Assembly: GCF_041261205.1 (NCBI RefSeq)
Contig: NZ_JBGCCH010000047.1
Coordinates: 1-57,133 of the forward strand
From: Catenulispora sp. MAP5-51
Lineage (GTDB): Bacteria > Actinomycetota > Actinomycetes > Streptomycetales > Catenulisporaceae
Direction: 5' to 3'
DNA: 57,133 nucleotides
Part shown: positions 35,801 through 43,866 of the stretch, piece after piece
How the letters are laid out: every line of letters starts with the position of its first letter
Numbering within the stretch: position 1 is the first letter of the stretch
Notes under the pieces: generated by a model
What the model saw: only the letters and a program-made list of their open reading frames with translations
Told to the model about the DNA's origin: nothing
The model's database searches: none
Translations under genes and position numbers: made by a program

Positions 35801-36364
35801 GGAGCCGGCGATCGGAACCGTGACGGACGCGCCGTGCACCGGACCGCCGTTGAGACCCAGTCCCGCGACGAACGATCCACCTGTCGAGCCGCCGTGATCA
35901 CTGGCGAGCTCGGCCCCGCCGGACAACTGACCGTCGACAGCCTCACACTGCTCGTTGAACACGCACACCGGCAGATTGCCGAAGCTGTCGCCACCGCCGG
36001 TGAGTCCCAGCGTGGTCCAGGTCGGCAGGCTGGCGCGTGACTCAAACCCCTGATCTGGCGGGTTGGCGTAGAAGCCGGCCAGCTCAGACTGCGTGGTGAT
36101 CGGCGTCGTGCTGAACCCCGTGCCTTCGGCAGGGACGCGCGCGGCCAGGTAGCCGTTGCCGATGAACGTCGGCGCGTAGTTCGACGAGGGATCCGTGGTC
36201 GAGAGCGTCCAGGGTCCGCTCGACGCAGCCGCCGCGGGCGCAGCAACCGCGCCAGCCTGCACCAGCGGCATCGCCGAGGTCGCCGCCAGCACCAGCGCGG
36301 CTCCCGCCGAGATCCTGCCCAGGCCGGGTCCACGCGCCAGTCCCCATCTTCGTTCTCTCAGCAC
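32873..36364 (-). CDS. Secreted GH65 glycosidase with inserted CBM-like domain, F5/8 type C and ricin modules
   Basis: 1163 residues. After the signal peptide comes the acid-trehalase-type N-domain (NGYLAARVPAEGTGFS, ASLPTWTTLGLTGG). It is interrupted at ~155-272 by a CBM6/35-like insert (VGIRYANGNSGSETVSVIVN, STVNVPAVLSVG), then resumes (NYRQTLDMSTGTLTTSFTW). The (alpha/alpha)6 barrel has GHVFWDMETWMYPALL, PWESALTG and the catalytic E660 in VMGPDEYHDNVNDDAYTNA. F5/8 type C (~955-1060) and a ricin trefoil end the protein. GH65 hydrolases of this shape include acid trehalase and glucosyl-galactosyl-hydroxylysine glucosidase; which activity applies is unknown. GTG 36364 has GAAAGGA upstream. 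Confidence 0.92.
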   Translation of the reverse strand: MLRERRWGLARGPGLGRISAGAALVLAATSAMPLVQAGAVAAPAAAASSGPWTLSTTDPSSNYAPTFIGNGYLAARVPAEGTGFSTTPITTQSELAGFYANPPDQGFESRASLPTWTTLGLTGGGDSFGNLPVCVFNEQCEAVDGQLSGGAELASDHGGSTGGSFVAGLGLNGGPVHGASVTVPIAGSSAGASLVGIRYANGNSGSETVSVIVNGGMPQQITLPPTGSWNSWSTVNVPAVLSVGTATVAVTVGPNDSGQVNIDTVAAYPASGAMPTAVAQTQQGTKSNYRQTLDMSTGTLTTSFTWTAPSGRATDFGYTVNADQSNGHVGMVTMAFTPHWSGSATIVDALDGRGQVHDSATSPAVNGSSGTLTENAVAQGTGVSAAIASVLRVNGSSVATATTPTAGAPAAQSASLTVQSETTYTATKFVGIAASNDTDRTLTASTPQAYALSQATDAANLGTAGVTARNHQAWSKLWSADVSVPGDDTLTGQIRASMFYLLESTRAGVDWSSTPGGLSSDGYNGHVFWDMETWMYPALLAQHPDIAVGADAYRQRLLPAAQAAAAALSLNGAKFPWESALTGNESIPPGNPEGTDEIHITADIALAQWQYYEAAGDTSWLGATAWPVLRDAARYFASRAVPDPNKPGAYQIRNVMGPDEYHDNVNDDAYTNAAAQETLQIATRAAQITGNTADANWTTVAGGLGQDIPFDTADQRYLQYDGFTTTTVKQADVTMMQYPWNVPMTATIAQNDLDYYAPITDINAPSMTDSINTIDSAALAGSRCDSYTYLQRSSTPFIRAPFDQFSETRGGGAFTFTTGTGGFLQEFEYGFTGLRWDSSSVQLDPNLPPQLPGLDLTGLQWHGSTYNLSIRPGGTTITVTAGPNLPVTIAGAPVQTVTSGSTLTVPTRTPSASTNLAQCKSVTASSADPSYPAAAAVDGSPATAWHATSAGANLTVDLGTTTSFSQVQVVADGSTTAYSVQGSNDDSTWTTLGSQAATSGSTTTVSFPTASYRYLRYQAGSSGTARITELAVTAASGSGSGTIIGYQGLCVDARGGNSADGTPVQVYGCNNSPAQQWTVPGDGTLTALGKCLDVSGGATANGTLVQLYSCNTTGAQQWQARADGSVLNPQSGRCLDDTAFGGSGTQLEIWDCNGGPNQKWTLS

Positions 36365-36405
36365 TTAGATCAATCCTTTCTTATCAAGGCGCAGATCTTG
36401 CGAGA

Positions 36406-36439
36406 ACCGGCGCCCGCCTCAGACGGGGCGGGCGCCGGT
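36406..36439 (-). terminator. Hairpin between GH3 and GH65 genes
   Basis: Perfect 13-bp stem ACCGGCGCCCGCC (36406-36418) and GGCGGGCGCCGGT (36427-36439), 8-nt loop, directly after the GH3 stop. Confidence 0.78.
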
Positions 36440-36445
36440 GAGCTG

Positions 36446-39400
36446 TTAGGGCAGGGTCCACTTCTGGTTGGCGCCGCCGTTGCAGTCCCAGACCTCCAGC
36501 TGGGTTCCGGAGCCGCCGAACGAGGTGTCGTCCAGGCACTTGCCGGAGTTGGGGTTGAGTAGTGCGCCGTTGGGCTGGGGCTGCCAGTTCTGGGCGCCGG
36601 TACCGTTGCAGCTGTAGAGCTGGACCAGGGTGCCGTCCGCGGTCCCCGCGGCGTTCACGTCCAGGCACCTGCCCAGCGTCTGCACAGTGCCGTCGGACTG
36701 GACGGTCCACTGCTGGGCGCCGGAGCCGTTGCAGTTGTAGACCTGCACCGCCGTGCGATCGGCGCTACTGGCGCCGCGCACGTCCAAACACAGACCCTGA
36801 TAGCCGGTGACCGGGCCTGTGCGGGGGCTCGTAGTCGAGCCCGCAGGTGATGTCCACACCTGGCCGGCTGTGCCGGTGCAGCTCGCGACGTGGACCTTGG
36901 TGCTGGCGCCGCCGGAGTTGGGGTCGGTCGCGCACAGTCCGGCCGAGCTGACCAGCGTGCCGTTCGAGGCGGACTGCCAGTGCTGGGTGCTGCTGCCGCT
37001 GCAGGTGGTGATGTCGACGGCGCTTCCGGTGACATCAAGGCACTTGCCTTCGGACTGGACAGTACCGTCGGGTTCCACGGTCCACTGCTGGGCGTTGGTG
37101 CCGTTGCAGGTGTAGACCTGTACCGCGGTCCCGTCGGTGTTGTTGGCGCCGGACAAGTCCAGGCACAGGCCCGTGTCGTTGACCAGTGGGGTCGTCGGGA
37201 TGCCGGCGGTGGTGGGCGCGACGGTCCAGACGAACGTCGTCGAGGCCTGCGCGCCCGCGGCGTCCTGGGCGGTCACGGTGACGGTGTTCGTACCGGCGGT
37301 GGTCGGGGTGCCCGTCATCAGGCCGGTCTGCGAGATGGAAACGCCTGCGGGCAGGCCGGTGGCGGTGAACGTCGGGGTCTGGCCGGTGGTCGAGTCACCA
37401 GCCAGAACCTGTACGGAGGCCGCCTTTCCGGCTAGACCCTCCTGCGGGCCGGGGCTGGTGACGGTCACCGGCTGCCCGAGCTGGTTCGCAGAGACGTTCA
37501 GCGTGCCGGTCAAGGTCAGGGCCGATGAGGTGTCCGCGTCGCCGACGGCAATGCCGTAGCCGCCGGTTTCGGTAGTCCAGCCGTTGGTGCTGCTGTTCCA
37601 GTAGTGCAGGTTCTGCTCGGACAGCGGGAAGGTCACGGTCTGGGACTGGCCGGGGGCCAGGTTCACCCGGGCGAAGCCTTGCAGCTGGCGCGGCGGCTGC
37701 CCGGCGGCGGCCGGGTCGGTCACATACAGCTGAGCGACGTCGGCTCCGGCCCGGGTGCCGGTGTTGGTCACGGTCGCGGTCACCGTCGTGACGCCACCCT
37801 GGATCAGAGGATTGATGTGCATGTTGGAGTAGGCGAAGGTGGTGTAGGAAAGGCCGAACCCGAACGGGAACAGCGGGGTCAGGCCCTTGCTGTCGTACCA
37901 GCGATAGCCGACGTCGACGCCCTCGGAGTACTGCACGGTCCCGTTGGTACCGGGCCACTGCGCGGTGGTGGCGGCCGGGACCTGGGACAGGTCGGTGGGG
38001 AAGGTCACCGGCAGGTGGCCGGAGGGGTTGGTGGTGCCGAACAGGATGTTCGCGATCGCGGTGCCGTCCTCCTGGCCGGGATACCAGGCTTCCAGCACGC
38101 CCTTCACCGAGGACAGCCACGGCATGGTGACCGGGGCGCCGGTGTTCAGGACCACGACCGTGTTCGGGTTCGCGGCCGCGACTGCCGAGATCAGCGCGTC
38201 GTTGCCGCTGCCCAGGCCGAGGCTGGTCACGTCCCCGGTGTCCTCGCCCTCGACCTTTCCTACGAAGACCACCGCGACGCTCGCCTTCGCGGCGGCGGCC
38301 GCGGCCGAGGCCGTGGAGGAGCCGTCGTCGTAGGTAACTGCGGTCCCGGCTGGCGCGGCGGCGGTGATCCCGGCCAACGGCGTGACGGGGGTGTGGCTGG
38401 GGGTTGTGTAGGCGCTGCCGTTGCCGGCGGTCGCCGGGCTGGTCGAGGCGTCGGTGCCGATGACCGCGATCGAGGTGTTCACAGGTCCCAGCGGCAGCAC
38501 GTTGCCGGCGTTCTTCAGCAGTACCGTGCCCTCCTCGGCCAGGTGCTCCGCGCTCCCCTGGTGCGCCGCGCTGCTCGCGGGCGCGGCCAGGGAACCGGTG
38601 GGCGCGTTGTCGAACAGGCCGAAGGCGAACATCTGGGTCAGGATCCGCGTCGCCGAGGCGTCGATCAGCGATGGGCTGACCTGGCCGGAGGTAACGGCCT
38701 GCTGCAGGGCGGTGCCGTAGTAGTGGGCCGTGTTGTTGAAAATGGTGCTGGTGCCCGGCATCTCCTGGTCCATGCCCGCGGTCACCGTCGGCACGGTGGA
38801 GTGTGTCCCACCCCAGTCGGAGGTGATGAAGCCGCTGAAGCCGAACTGGTCGCGCAACACCGAGGTCAGGATCTTCTGGTTCTCACAGGCGAAGGCGCCG
38901 TTGATCATGCTGTAGGAGCACATCACCGACGACGGAGCGCCCTGCTGGATCGCGGTCTGGAAGGCCGGAAGGTAGATCTCCTGCTCCGTCTGATCGCTGA
39001 CGATCGCGTTGTCGGCGCTGGTGTCGCGGTTGGTCTCCTGGTTGTACACCGCGGCATGCTTGACCTGCGCCATCACCCCCGCCGACTGCACGCCGCGGAT
39101 GTTCGCCGCGCCCATCTGGCCGCTGAGGTAGGGGTCCTCGCCGAACGTCTCGAACGCGCGGCCCCAGCGGGGATCGCGCACGATGTTGATCGTCGGCCCC
39201 AGATCCACCGTCGTGCCCTTGGCCGCCTGCTCGGCGCCCACGGCCTGGCCGTAGGTCTGCTCGGCGGCGGTGTCGAAGGTGGCCGCCATGTTCATCGGCG
39301 CGGGCAACTGGGTGGTGTCGCTGATGTTCTGCCGAACCCCGGCCGGACCGTCCTCCAGGTTCATCGCCGGGATGCACAACCGGCCGATCGCAGGGGTGAA

Positions 39401-39655
39401 GCCGACGTAGCTGGAGCCGTCGGAGCCGGTCATCAACTGGACCTTCTCCCCCAGCGTCATGTGCGACAACAGGTCGCTGACCCGTTGCGGGATCGGCGCG
39501 TTGGAGCCGACCCACGGACAAGCGGTCGACACCGTCGCGACGGCGGTAGCCGGCGCATCCGCGGAGTAGGTCGCGAACAGCGACGCGGACAAGGCGGCCA
39601 ACATCGCCACCGCTCGGGCGCGGCTGGACCGAGGCCCGGCCGATGATCTGAGCAT
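36446..39655 (-). CDS. Secreted GH3 beta-glycosidase with Ig-like and two ricin-type lectin domains
   Basis: 1069 residues. Signal peptide, then the GH3 N-domain (RVSDLLSHMTLGEKVQLMTG, DGPAGVR, DPRWGRAFETFGEDPYL, VKHAAVYNQE) with nucleophile D280 in GFITSDWGG. The C-domain (AEEGTVLLKNAGNVLPL, VLEAWYPGQEDGTAIA, PFGFGLSYTTFAYS) and a fibronectin III-like domain follow. Next are a putative-Ig module (GLPAGVSISQTGLMTGTP) and two ricin trefoils with repeated (C/S)LDV.G...QxW units. Likely beta-glucosidase, beta-galactosidase or N-acetylglucosaminidase; family alone does not decide. ATG 39655 has GGAGG eight bases upstream. Confidence 0.94.
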   Translation of the reverse strand: MLRSSAGPRSSRARAVAMLAALSASLFATYSADAPATAVATVSTACPWVGSNAPIPQRVSDLLSHMTLGEKVQLMTGSDGSSYVGFTPAIGRLCIPAMNLEDGPAGVRQNISDTTQLPAPMNMAATFDTAAEQTYGQAVGAEQAAKGTTVDLGPTINIVRDPRWGRAFETFGEDPYLSGQMGAANIRGVQSAGVMAQVKHAAVYNQETNRDTSADNAIVSDQTEQEIYLPAFQTAIQQGAPSSVMCSYSMINGAFACENQKILTSVLRDQFGFSGFITSDWGGTHSTVPTVTAGMDQEMPGTSTIFNNTAHYYGTALQQAVTSGQVSPSLIDASATRILTQMFAFGLFDNAPTGSLAAPASSAAHQGSAEHLAEEGTVLLKNAGNVLPLGPVNTSIAVIGTDASTSPATAGNGSAYTTPSHTPVTPLAGITAAAPAGTAVTYDDGSSTASAAAAAAKASVAVVFVGKVEGEDTGDVTSLGLGSGNDALISAVAAANPNTVVVLNTGAPVTMPWLSSVKGVLEAWYPGQEDGTAIANILFGTTNPSGHLPVTFPTDLSQVPAATTAQWPGTNGTVQYSEGVDVGYRWYDSKGLTPLFPFGFGLSYTTFAYSNMHINPLIQGGVTTVTATVTNTGTRAGADVAQLYVTDPAAAGQPPRQLQGFARVNLAPGQSQTVTFPLSEQNLHYWNSSTNGWTTETGGYGIAVGDADTSSALTLTGTLNVSANQLGQPVTVTSPGPQEGLAGKAASVQVLAGDSTTGQTPTFTATGLPAGVSISQTGLMTGTPTTAGTNTVTVTAQDAAGAQASTTFVWTVAPTTAGIPTTPLVNDTGLCLDLSGANNTDGTAVQVYTCNGTNAQQWTVEPDGTVQSEGKCLDVTGSAVDITTCSGSSTQHWQSASNGTLVSSAGLCATDPNSGGASTKVHVASCTGTAGQVWTSPAGSTTSPRTGPVTGYQGLCLDVRGASSADRTAVQVYNCNGSGAQQWTVQSDGTVQTLGRCLDVNAAGTADGTLVQLYSCNGTGAQNWQPQPNGALLNPNSGKCLDDTSFGGSGTQLEVWDCNGGANQKWTLP

Positions 39656-39829
39656 GCTTACGTTCCTCCAAGGGATCGGGTTTCGCGGCTGAGAGCGCCC
39701 CAGACGTCGGGGCGTGGTGCATATTCCGGACAGGTCGGTGACCACGACCATGCGGCTAGATGCCGACTGCCGACTCACAACTCAGACCAATGCCGAGATC
39801 GGCCTGATCGGCCGGTCCGCACCGCCCCG

Positions 39830-40195
39830 GCTCAGCACCGGAGCCGGCCGACCGGGCACTGCGGCCGTTCAGGCAACACCGGCCTGGAAGGACCACCGCG
39901 AACGACTTCAGCCGGTACCGCAGGTGGATCCGCATGCCCGGACACCCGGCCGGTGCCGGTGAACCCGGTCATGTTCTCGGTGCCACCGCTGCCGTTACTG
40001 CGATGTACCCGTGGGTCCAGTTCGTAGCGCGTCATCTGGATCCGATACGTGTTGCTCTACACGGTCTCGGAACCCAGCAGCGCCCTGTTCACTGCCTGCG
40101 TCGATCCCATCCACCTGCACCCACTGTGGATCCGAGTCGGCGCTCGACCAGCGGATAGCCGGCGTGCCGCGTGGGTTGCTTCAGAACAGCCCGGG
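39830..40195 (-). pseudogene. Remnant of an F5/8 type C domain gene
   Basis: The minus strand encodes GTENMTGFTGTGR, matching GTETLTGFTGTGRYVRMYG at the end of the secreted enzyme at 10467-13820. Further upstream, pieces correspond to the same module (WTxx near 40010; QVQVD/WRSS-like segments near 40100-40150), but in broken frames. No intact gene remains. It is probably the 3' end of a lost secreted hydrolase in the same leftward row. Confidence 0.65.
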
Positions 40196-40315
40196 GTGTG
40201 AACGCTGCTGCTGAAGCGGCCTTAGTCAGGAGCTTGTTGGTTCGCATGGGCCTGCCACTCGGGGAGGAGGGGTGGGGGCGAGAACAGGAGACCTGCGGTA
40301 TGGACCACTGGCTAG

Positions 40316-40331
40316 TGTGGTCTAGACCGCT
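40316..40331. promoter_or_regulatory. DasR-like (dre) palindrome
   Basis: TGTGGTCTAGACCGCT contains TGGTCTAGACC, matching 13 of 16 positions of the known DasR consensus ACTGGTCTAGACCACT. DasR is the GntR-type regulator of GlcNAc and chitin genes in streptomycetes. The site lies upstream of the F5/8 remnant and the GH3 row (leftward) and ~770 bp before the ECF gene at 41096. A nearby inverted pair GACCAC/GTGGTC begins at about 40303. Confidence 0.55.
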
Positions 40332-41095
40332 AAGGGGCGCACTGGGGAGTATTGGGCAAACTCCGGGCCAAGCGCAAGAGCCCTGACGGACTTTCTTTCA
40401 GTGTCCTTTTACTGCGCAGCGCGGAAATGCTTCCTCGGCGTTTCGGCGATCACGCCGAGCAGGACCACGCACATAGACCGGCCTGTCGCAGCGCGGATTA
40501 GGGTCGCACAGAGAGCCACAGTCACGATCCTCGGCACGGCGCCGGTATCGCACATGCTTCGCGGCAGAACGAGCCCTGTCAAGGATTTTCATCGGATCAA
40601 TATTGGACAAATCTCCCACCATAGAGGGCTTCGATGGCTGTTCGATGCCATACATCGGATGCTGCGCTCACGGCGCGAGACGCGAGACAACACCGGCGAC
40701 CGCCGCCGCCGCATTTCGTTGTCACCTTTAACGAACGCTTTGGTAAACCGGATAGAACACCGGTGGAGCGGTGCTGTCAACGCCTGCAAGAGAACCGATC
40801 GACGCCCTCCAAAGCGCGTCCACCTGCGTTCTTCTATATAGATCCCTGAGGATCCATCAGGTCACAGAAAATTAAGAAGAGTCCAGGATTCCAAAACTTC
40901 TGTCCTTCTCAACCACTGGGCCCCGATCGAGGCGATCGCAACCCGCATCACCTGTGACCGCCGCCGGCCCAAGACCAACCGCGTGCCCTGACCTCCGGCC
41001 GCGAATCCGTTGCCGAAAAACCGTTAGCCCCACGGCGGCGGCGCATCTCCTCCCGTTGGACGAGCCCTGTTACGAGCACCCTGGAGGCCCAGCGG
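40332..41095. other. Non-coding region before the second ECF pair
   Basis: About 760 bp of lower-GC sequence than its surroundings. Open frames here (for example 40401-40841) lack coding character, recognisable motifs or good ribosome binding sites. It probably holds the promoter of the sigma gene at 41096. No RNA gene was recognised. Confidence 0.5.
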
Positions 41096-41917
41096 ATGAC
41101 CAAAGAAGTCGACGCCGATCTGGTGGCCGCGGCACGTGATGGCGACCGCGCGGCCCTCGACGCCCTGACCGCCGACTGCCTGCCCTTGGTCACGACCGTC
41201 GTCAGTCAGTCCCTGTCGCACAGGTTCGACATCGAGGACACCGTCCAAGACACAATGCTGAACCTCGTGCGCGGGCTGCCGAAACTACGCGACCCCGCCG
41301 CGTTCCACGCCTGGCTGATGACCATCACCACGAACCAGGTCCGCAAACACCATCGTCGCCGCACACCCGCACCACAGCCGCCTGAAGCGTTCGACGGCTT
41401 CGCCGACCCCGGCTCGGACTTCACGAACCTGGTCATCGATGAAATCGGGCTGGCCCACCAGTGCCGGCAGACCGCCGAAGCGACTCTCTGGCTGGACGAC
41501 GCCGACCGCGAACTGCTCTCCCTGTGGTGGCTCACGGAAACCGGACGGCTGAGCCGCGCCACGATGACCACGGCGCTGGGTCTGAGCACACACACGACGA
41601 CCATGCGCGTCACCCGCATGAAGACACAGCTCGGCGCTGCACGGTGCATTATCAGGACTCTGGCAACCACTCCCCCGTGCCGCCTGCTGGTCAGAGTCAC
41701 GGCGACCTGGCCCGGCCGGCCCTCGCAGCTGTGGCGCAAGCGCATCTCCCGCCACATACGCGAATGCGACTACTGTCTGAGATGCGTGGAGGACCTGGTC
41801 CCCATCGAACGACTGCTGACTGACTCGTCACCGCCTCCGCAGGCTGCCGGATCCGAGCCTGCCTTGACGCCACATCGATGTACAACAATCGGATCAGCGG
41901 CCTTGCTCGCCAGCTGA
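41096..41917 (+). CDS. ECF-type sigma factor, paralogue of the gene at 1514
   Basis: 273 residues. N-terminus MTKEVDADLVAAARDGDRAA; region 2 FDIEDTVQDTMLNLVRGLPKLR and NQVRKHHRRR; region 4 RATMTTALGLSTHTTTMRVTRMKTQ; then zinc-like HIRECDYC. It closely parallels the sigma factor at 1514-2368 over its whole length, including the PPEAFxGxADPGSDxxxLVI linker. It has no membrane helix. ATG 41096 has CTGGAG upstream, the same context as the paralogue. It converges with the sigma-ricin gene (39 bp between stops). Confidence 0.9.
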   Translation: MTKEVDADLVAAARDGDRAALDALTADCLPLVTTVVSQSLSHRFDIEDTVQDTMLNLVRGLPKLRDPAAFHAWLMTITTNQVRKHHRRRTPAPQPPEAFDGFADPGSDFTNLVIDEIGLAHQCRQTAEATLWLDDADRELLSLWWLTETGRLSRATMTTALGLSTHTTTMRVTRMKTQLGAARCIIRTLATTPPCRLLVRVTATWPGRPSQLWRKRISRHIRECDYCLRCVEDLVPIERLLTDSSPPPQAAGSEPALTPHRCTTIGSAALLAS

Positions 41918-41955
41918 CCGTATTGTTGGTCCAAAGTCGCGCCGGCATCAGCCAG

Positions 41956-43551
41956 TCAGCTGAAGAGCGTGCCATCGACGAGGAACTGCAAGGAAGCCGT
42001 GTTGTAGTAGTTGACGGTGATACCTATGGTCGAGTCATACGGCTTGCCGCTGCCGGCCAGGTTCCAGGCGTTGTCGCCCAATCGCCTGAGACTGTCGCCC
42101 TGCGGGCTGAACGCGATGACGCCGTCATGCTGCGAGTAGTTGTAGTCCCACCACTGACCGCTGGCCTGCGCACCACACGTTGAGGCCCGCACAACGGCCC
42201 CGTCGGGAAGCTGGCTGGGATAGGTCAGGCACAGCTTGCTGGCCTGATTGCGTAGTTGGAGACGTCCAACCGCATTGCGCACCAACTCCCATGTCTGGTT
42301 CGCCGAACCGGTGCAGACAGCTTCGTAGGGTTCTGCGCCCGCTTGGCCGGCTGTCTGCATGCACCGGCCTGTCGACTTGATGCGCAGCCGGGTGACGGCA
42401 GCCGGTTTGGGCAGTTGCGGCGTCGGCGTCGCAGTCGTTCCGACCGGCCGGGACGAGCTCGGTGTCGGGTTTGGAGGCCGAGTCGGAGACGAGACGACTG
42501 GCGAGGCGGCCGGTGTCGTCGCCGAGGCGGGGGCAGGCGTGCCGTGAGTCCCACCGTTCGAACCGTCCCGCGTCGCGACAACCCAAGCCCCCGCAATCGT
42601 GGCTACGACGGCCACCACTGCCAACAGTTTGCCCGCGGCCGACCTCGGCACGTGCCTGGTGCTATGCCCTCGGGCATGCGAGGAACGACGGGAGGTCGCG
42701 AGTGCGGGGCCGGTCGTGGCGGACGGCGTCGACGCGGCCGCCGCGCCCGCGGCGCCGGCTGCGACGTGTTGGGCCAACAGGTGCGGGGCGTAGCCGAGTG
42801 GCAGCGGAACCAGGGCCAGCCCGGCCAGCAGCTTCTCCGGCGCGATCAGGTCCTCTCCCAGAGCGCCGCAGTAGTCGCATTGACGCAGATGCCGGGCTAT
42901 CCGCTTACGCCACAACGGACTGGGCTGGCCCTCCCACAGCTGAACCACTTGGCTGAGTTCGGGACACCGAGGAGCGGCCTGCAGAGCGCGCACCACCAGC
43001 CGCGAGGTCTCCAGTTGAGCCTTCATCCTGCTCACCCGGACCGTCACCGTCTGGGCGCTCAGGCCGATGGCGTCGACCATCTCAGCCCTGGTCAGATGGC
43101 CGGCGACGACCAGCCACCACAGCGACAGCAGCTCCCGGTCGTCCTCGTCCAGCCAGCGCGTCGCCTCCACCGTCTCCCGCCGCTGCCCGGACAAACCCAG
43201 CTGAGTCAGGGTGAGATCGACGAAGTCCGCCCCCGGATCAGCCAGCAGCGAGAAGTCCTCCAGAGCGATCGACGACGTCGGACGCGATCGGTAGTGCTGA
43301 CGGATCTGGTTCATGGTGACCGAGACCAGCCAGGACCGGAACGCGTTGTCGTCCCGGAGTCCCGGCAGGCCGCGCACGACGCGAAGCATCGTCTCCTGCA
43401 CCACGTCGTCGATATCGGCCCGGCCCGGCATGGCCCGCCCGACGATGTTGTAGACCAGCGGCATGGCCCGGCCGACCAGGTCCTCCAAGGCATCCTGGTC
43501 ACCGTCCCGAGCCGCGCCGACCAACCGCGCGTCCACGGCAAGGTTGTACAT
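41956..43551 (-). CDS. Transmembrane ECF sigma factor fused to an extracellular ricin-type lectin domain
   Basis: 531 residues. Sigma region 2 (ADIDDVVQETMLRVVRGLPG) and region 4 (AEMVDAIGLSAQTVTVRVSRM) are followed by zinc-like HLRQCDYC (~221-228). A basic stretch leads into a membrane helix at ~306-327 (AAGKLLAVVAVVATIAGAWVV). After a Pro/Thr/Ser linker comes a ricin-type beta-trefoil (~390-531): GRCMQTAGQAGAEPYEAVCTG, NQTWELV, KLCLTYPSQLPDGAVV, GQWWDYN. Predicted topology puts the sigma part inside and the lectin outside. It parallels the sigma-CAP protein at 2832-4535 up to the linker, but the sensor domain is different. The leader (CGCTCCTG and ATGAACGACG blocks) is also conserved. Confidence 0.9.
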   Translation of the reverse strand: MYNLAVDARLVGAARDGDQDALEDLVGRAMPLVYNIVGRAMPGRADIDDVVQETMLRVVRGLPGLRDDNAFRSWLVSVTMNQIRQHYRSRPTSSIALEDFSLLADPGADFVDLTLTQLGLSGQRRETVEATRWLDEDDRELLSLWWLVVAGHLTRAEMVDAIGLSAQTVTVRVSRMKAQLETSRLVVRALQAAPRCPELSQVVQLWEGQPSPLWRKRIARHLRQCDYCGALGEDLIAPEKLLAGLALVPLPLGYAPHLLAQHVAAGAAGAAAASTPSATTGPALATSRRSSHARGHSTRHVPRSAAGKLLAVVAVVATIAGAWVVATRDGSNGGTHGTPAPASATTPAASPVVSSPTRPPNPTPSSSRPVGTTATPTPQLPKPAAVTRLRIKSTGRCMQTAGQAGAEPYEAVCTGSANQTWELVRNAVGRLQLRNQASKLCLTYPSQLPDGAVVRASTCGAQASGQWWDYNYSQHDGVIAFSPQGDSLRRLGDNAWNLAGSGKPYDSTIGITVNYYNTASLQFLVDGTLFS

Positions 43552-43671
43552 CTTCGCGCTCCGTCCACCGCTCCGGCGCCGTCGTTCATAAGAGCAGACG
43601 AGACAGGAGCGGCCATGCTACAGATTTCGCGCGACGATTTCGGCGCTGGTCCGGGACGCGGGCGCTCTCAC

Positions 43672-43790
43672 CGCCGAACACGGTGTCGTCCAGGCACCGG
43701 CCAGACTGCGAGTTCAGCAGGGAACGTCGCCCGTACGCGCCACTGCTGAACCCCGGTTTCGCTGCACGAGTACGATCCGCTCCGCCCGGT
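43672..43790 (-). pseudogene. Fragment of a ricin-type lectin module
   Basis: Minus-strand sequence corresponds to the SGRCLDDTxFGG segment at the C-termini of the GH29 and GH65 enzymes, with a degraded QxW-like neighbour around 43740-43790. No start, catalytic domain or intact frame was found. It lies between the sigma-ricin gene and the next ricin-tagged gene. Confidence 0.6.
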
Positions 43791-43866
43791 CGGTCGGTCG
43801 GTCGGTCCCAGCGGATCCGAGTGGGCGGAGCCGATCATCACGATCATGCCCGGACCGATTCCCTCG

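Noticed and set aside
40401-40841. 146-codon plus-strand frame before the second sigma pair
   Set aside because: No motif, no coding-like composition, no ribosome site. Region appears non-coding.
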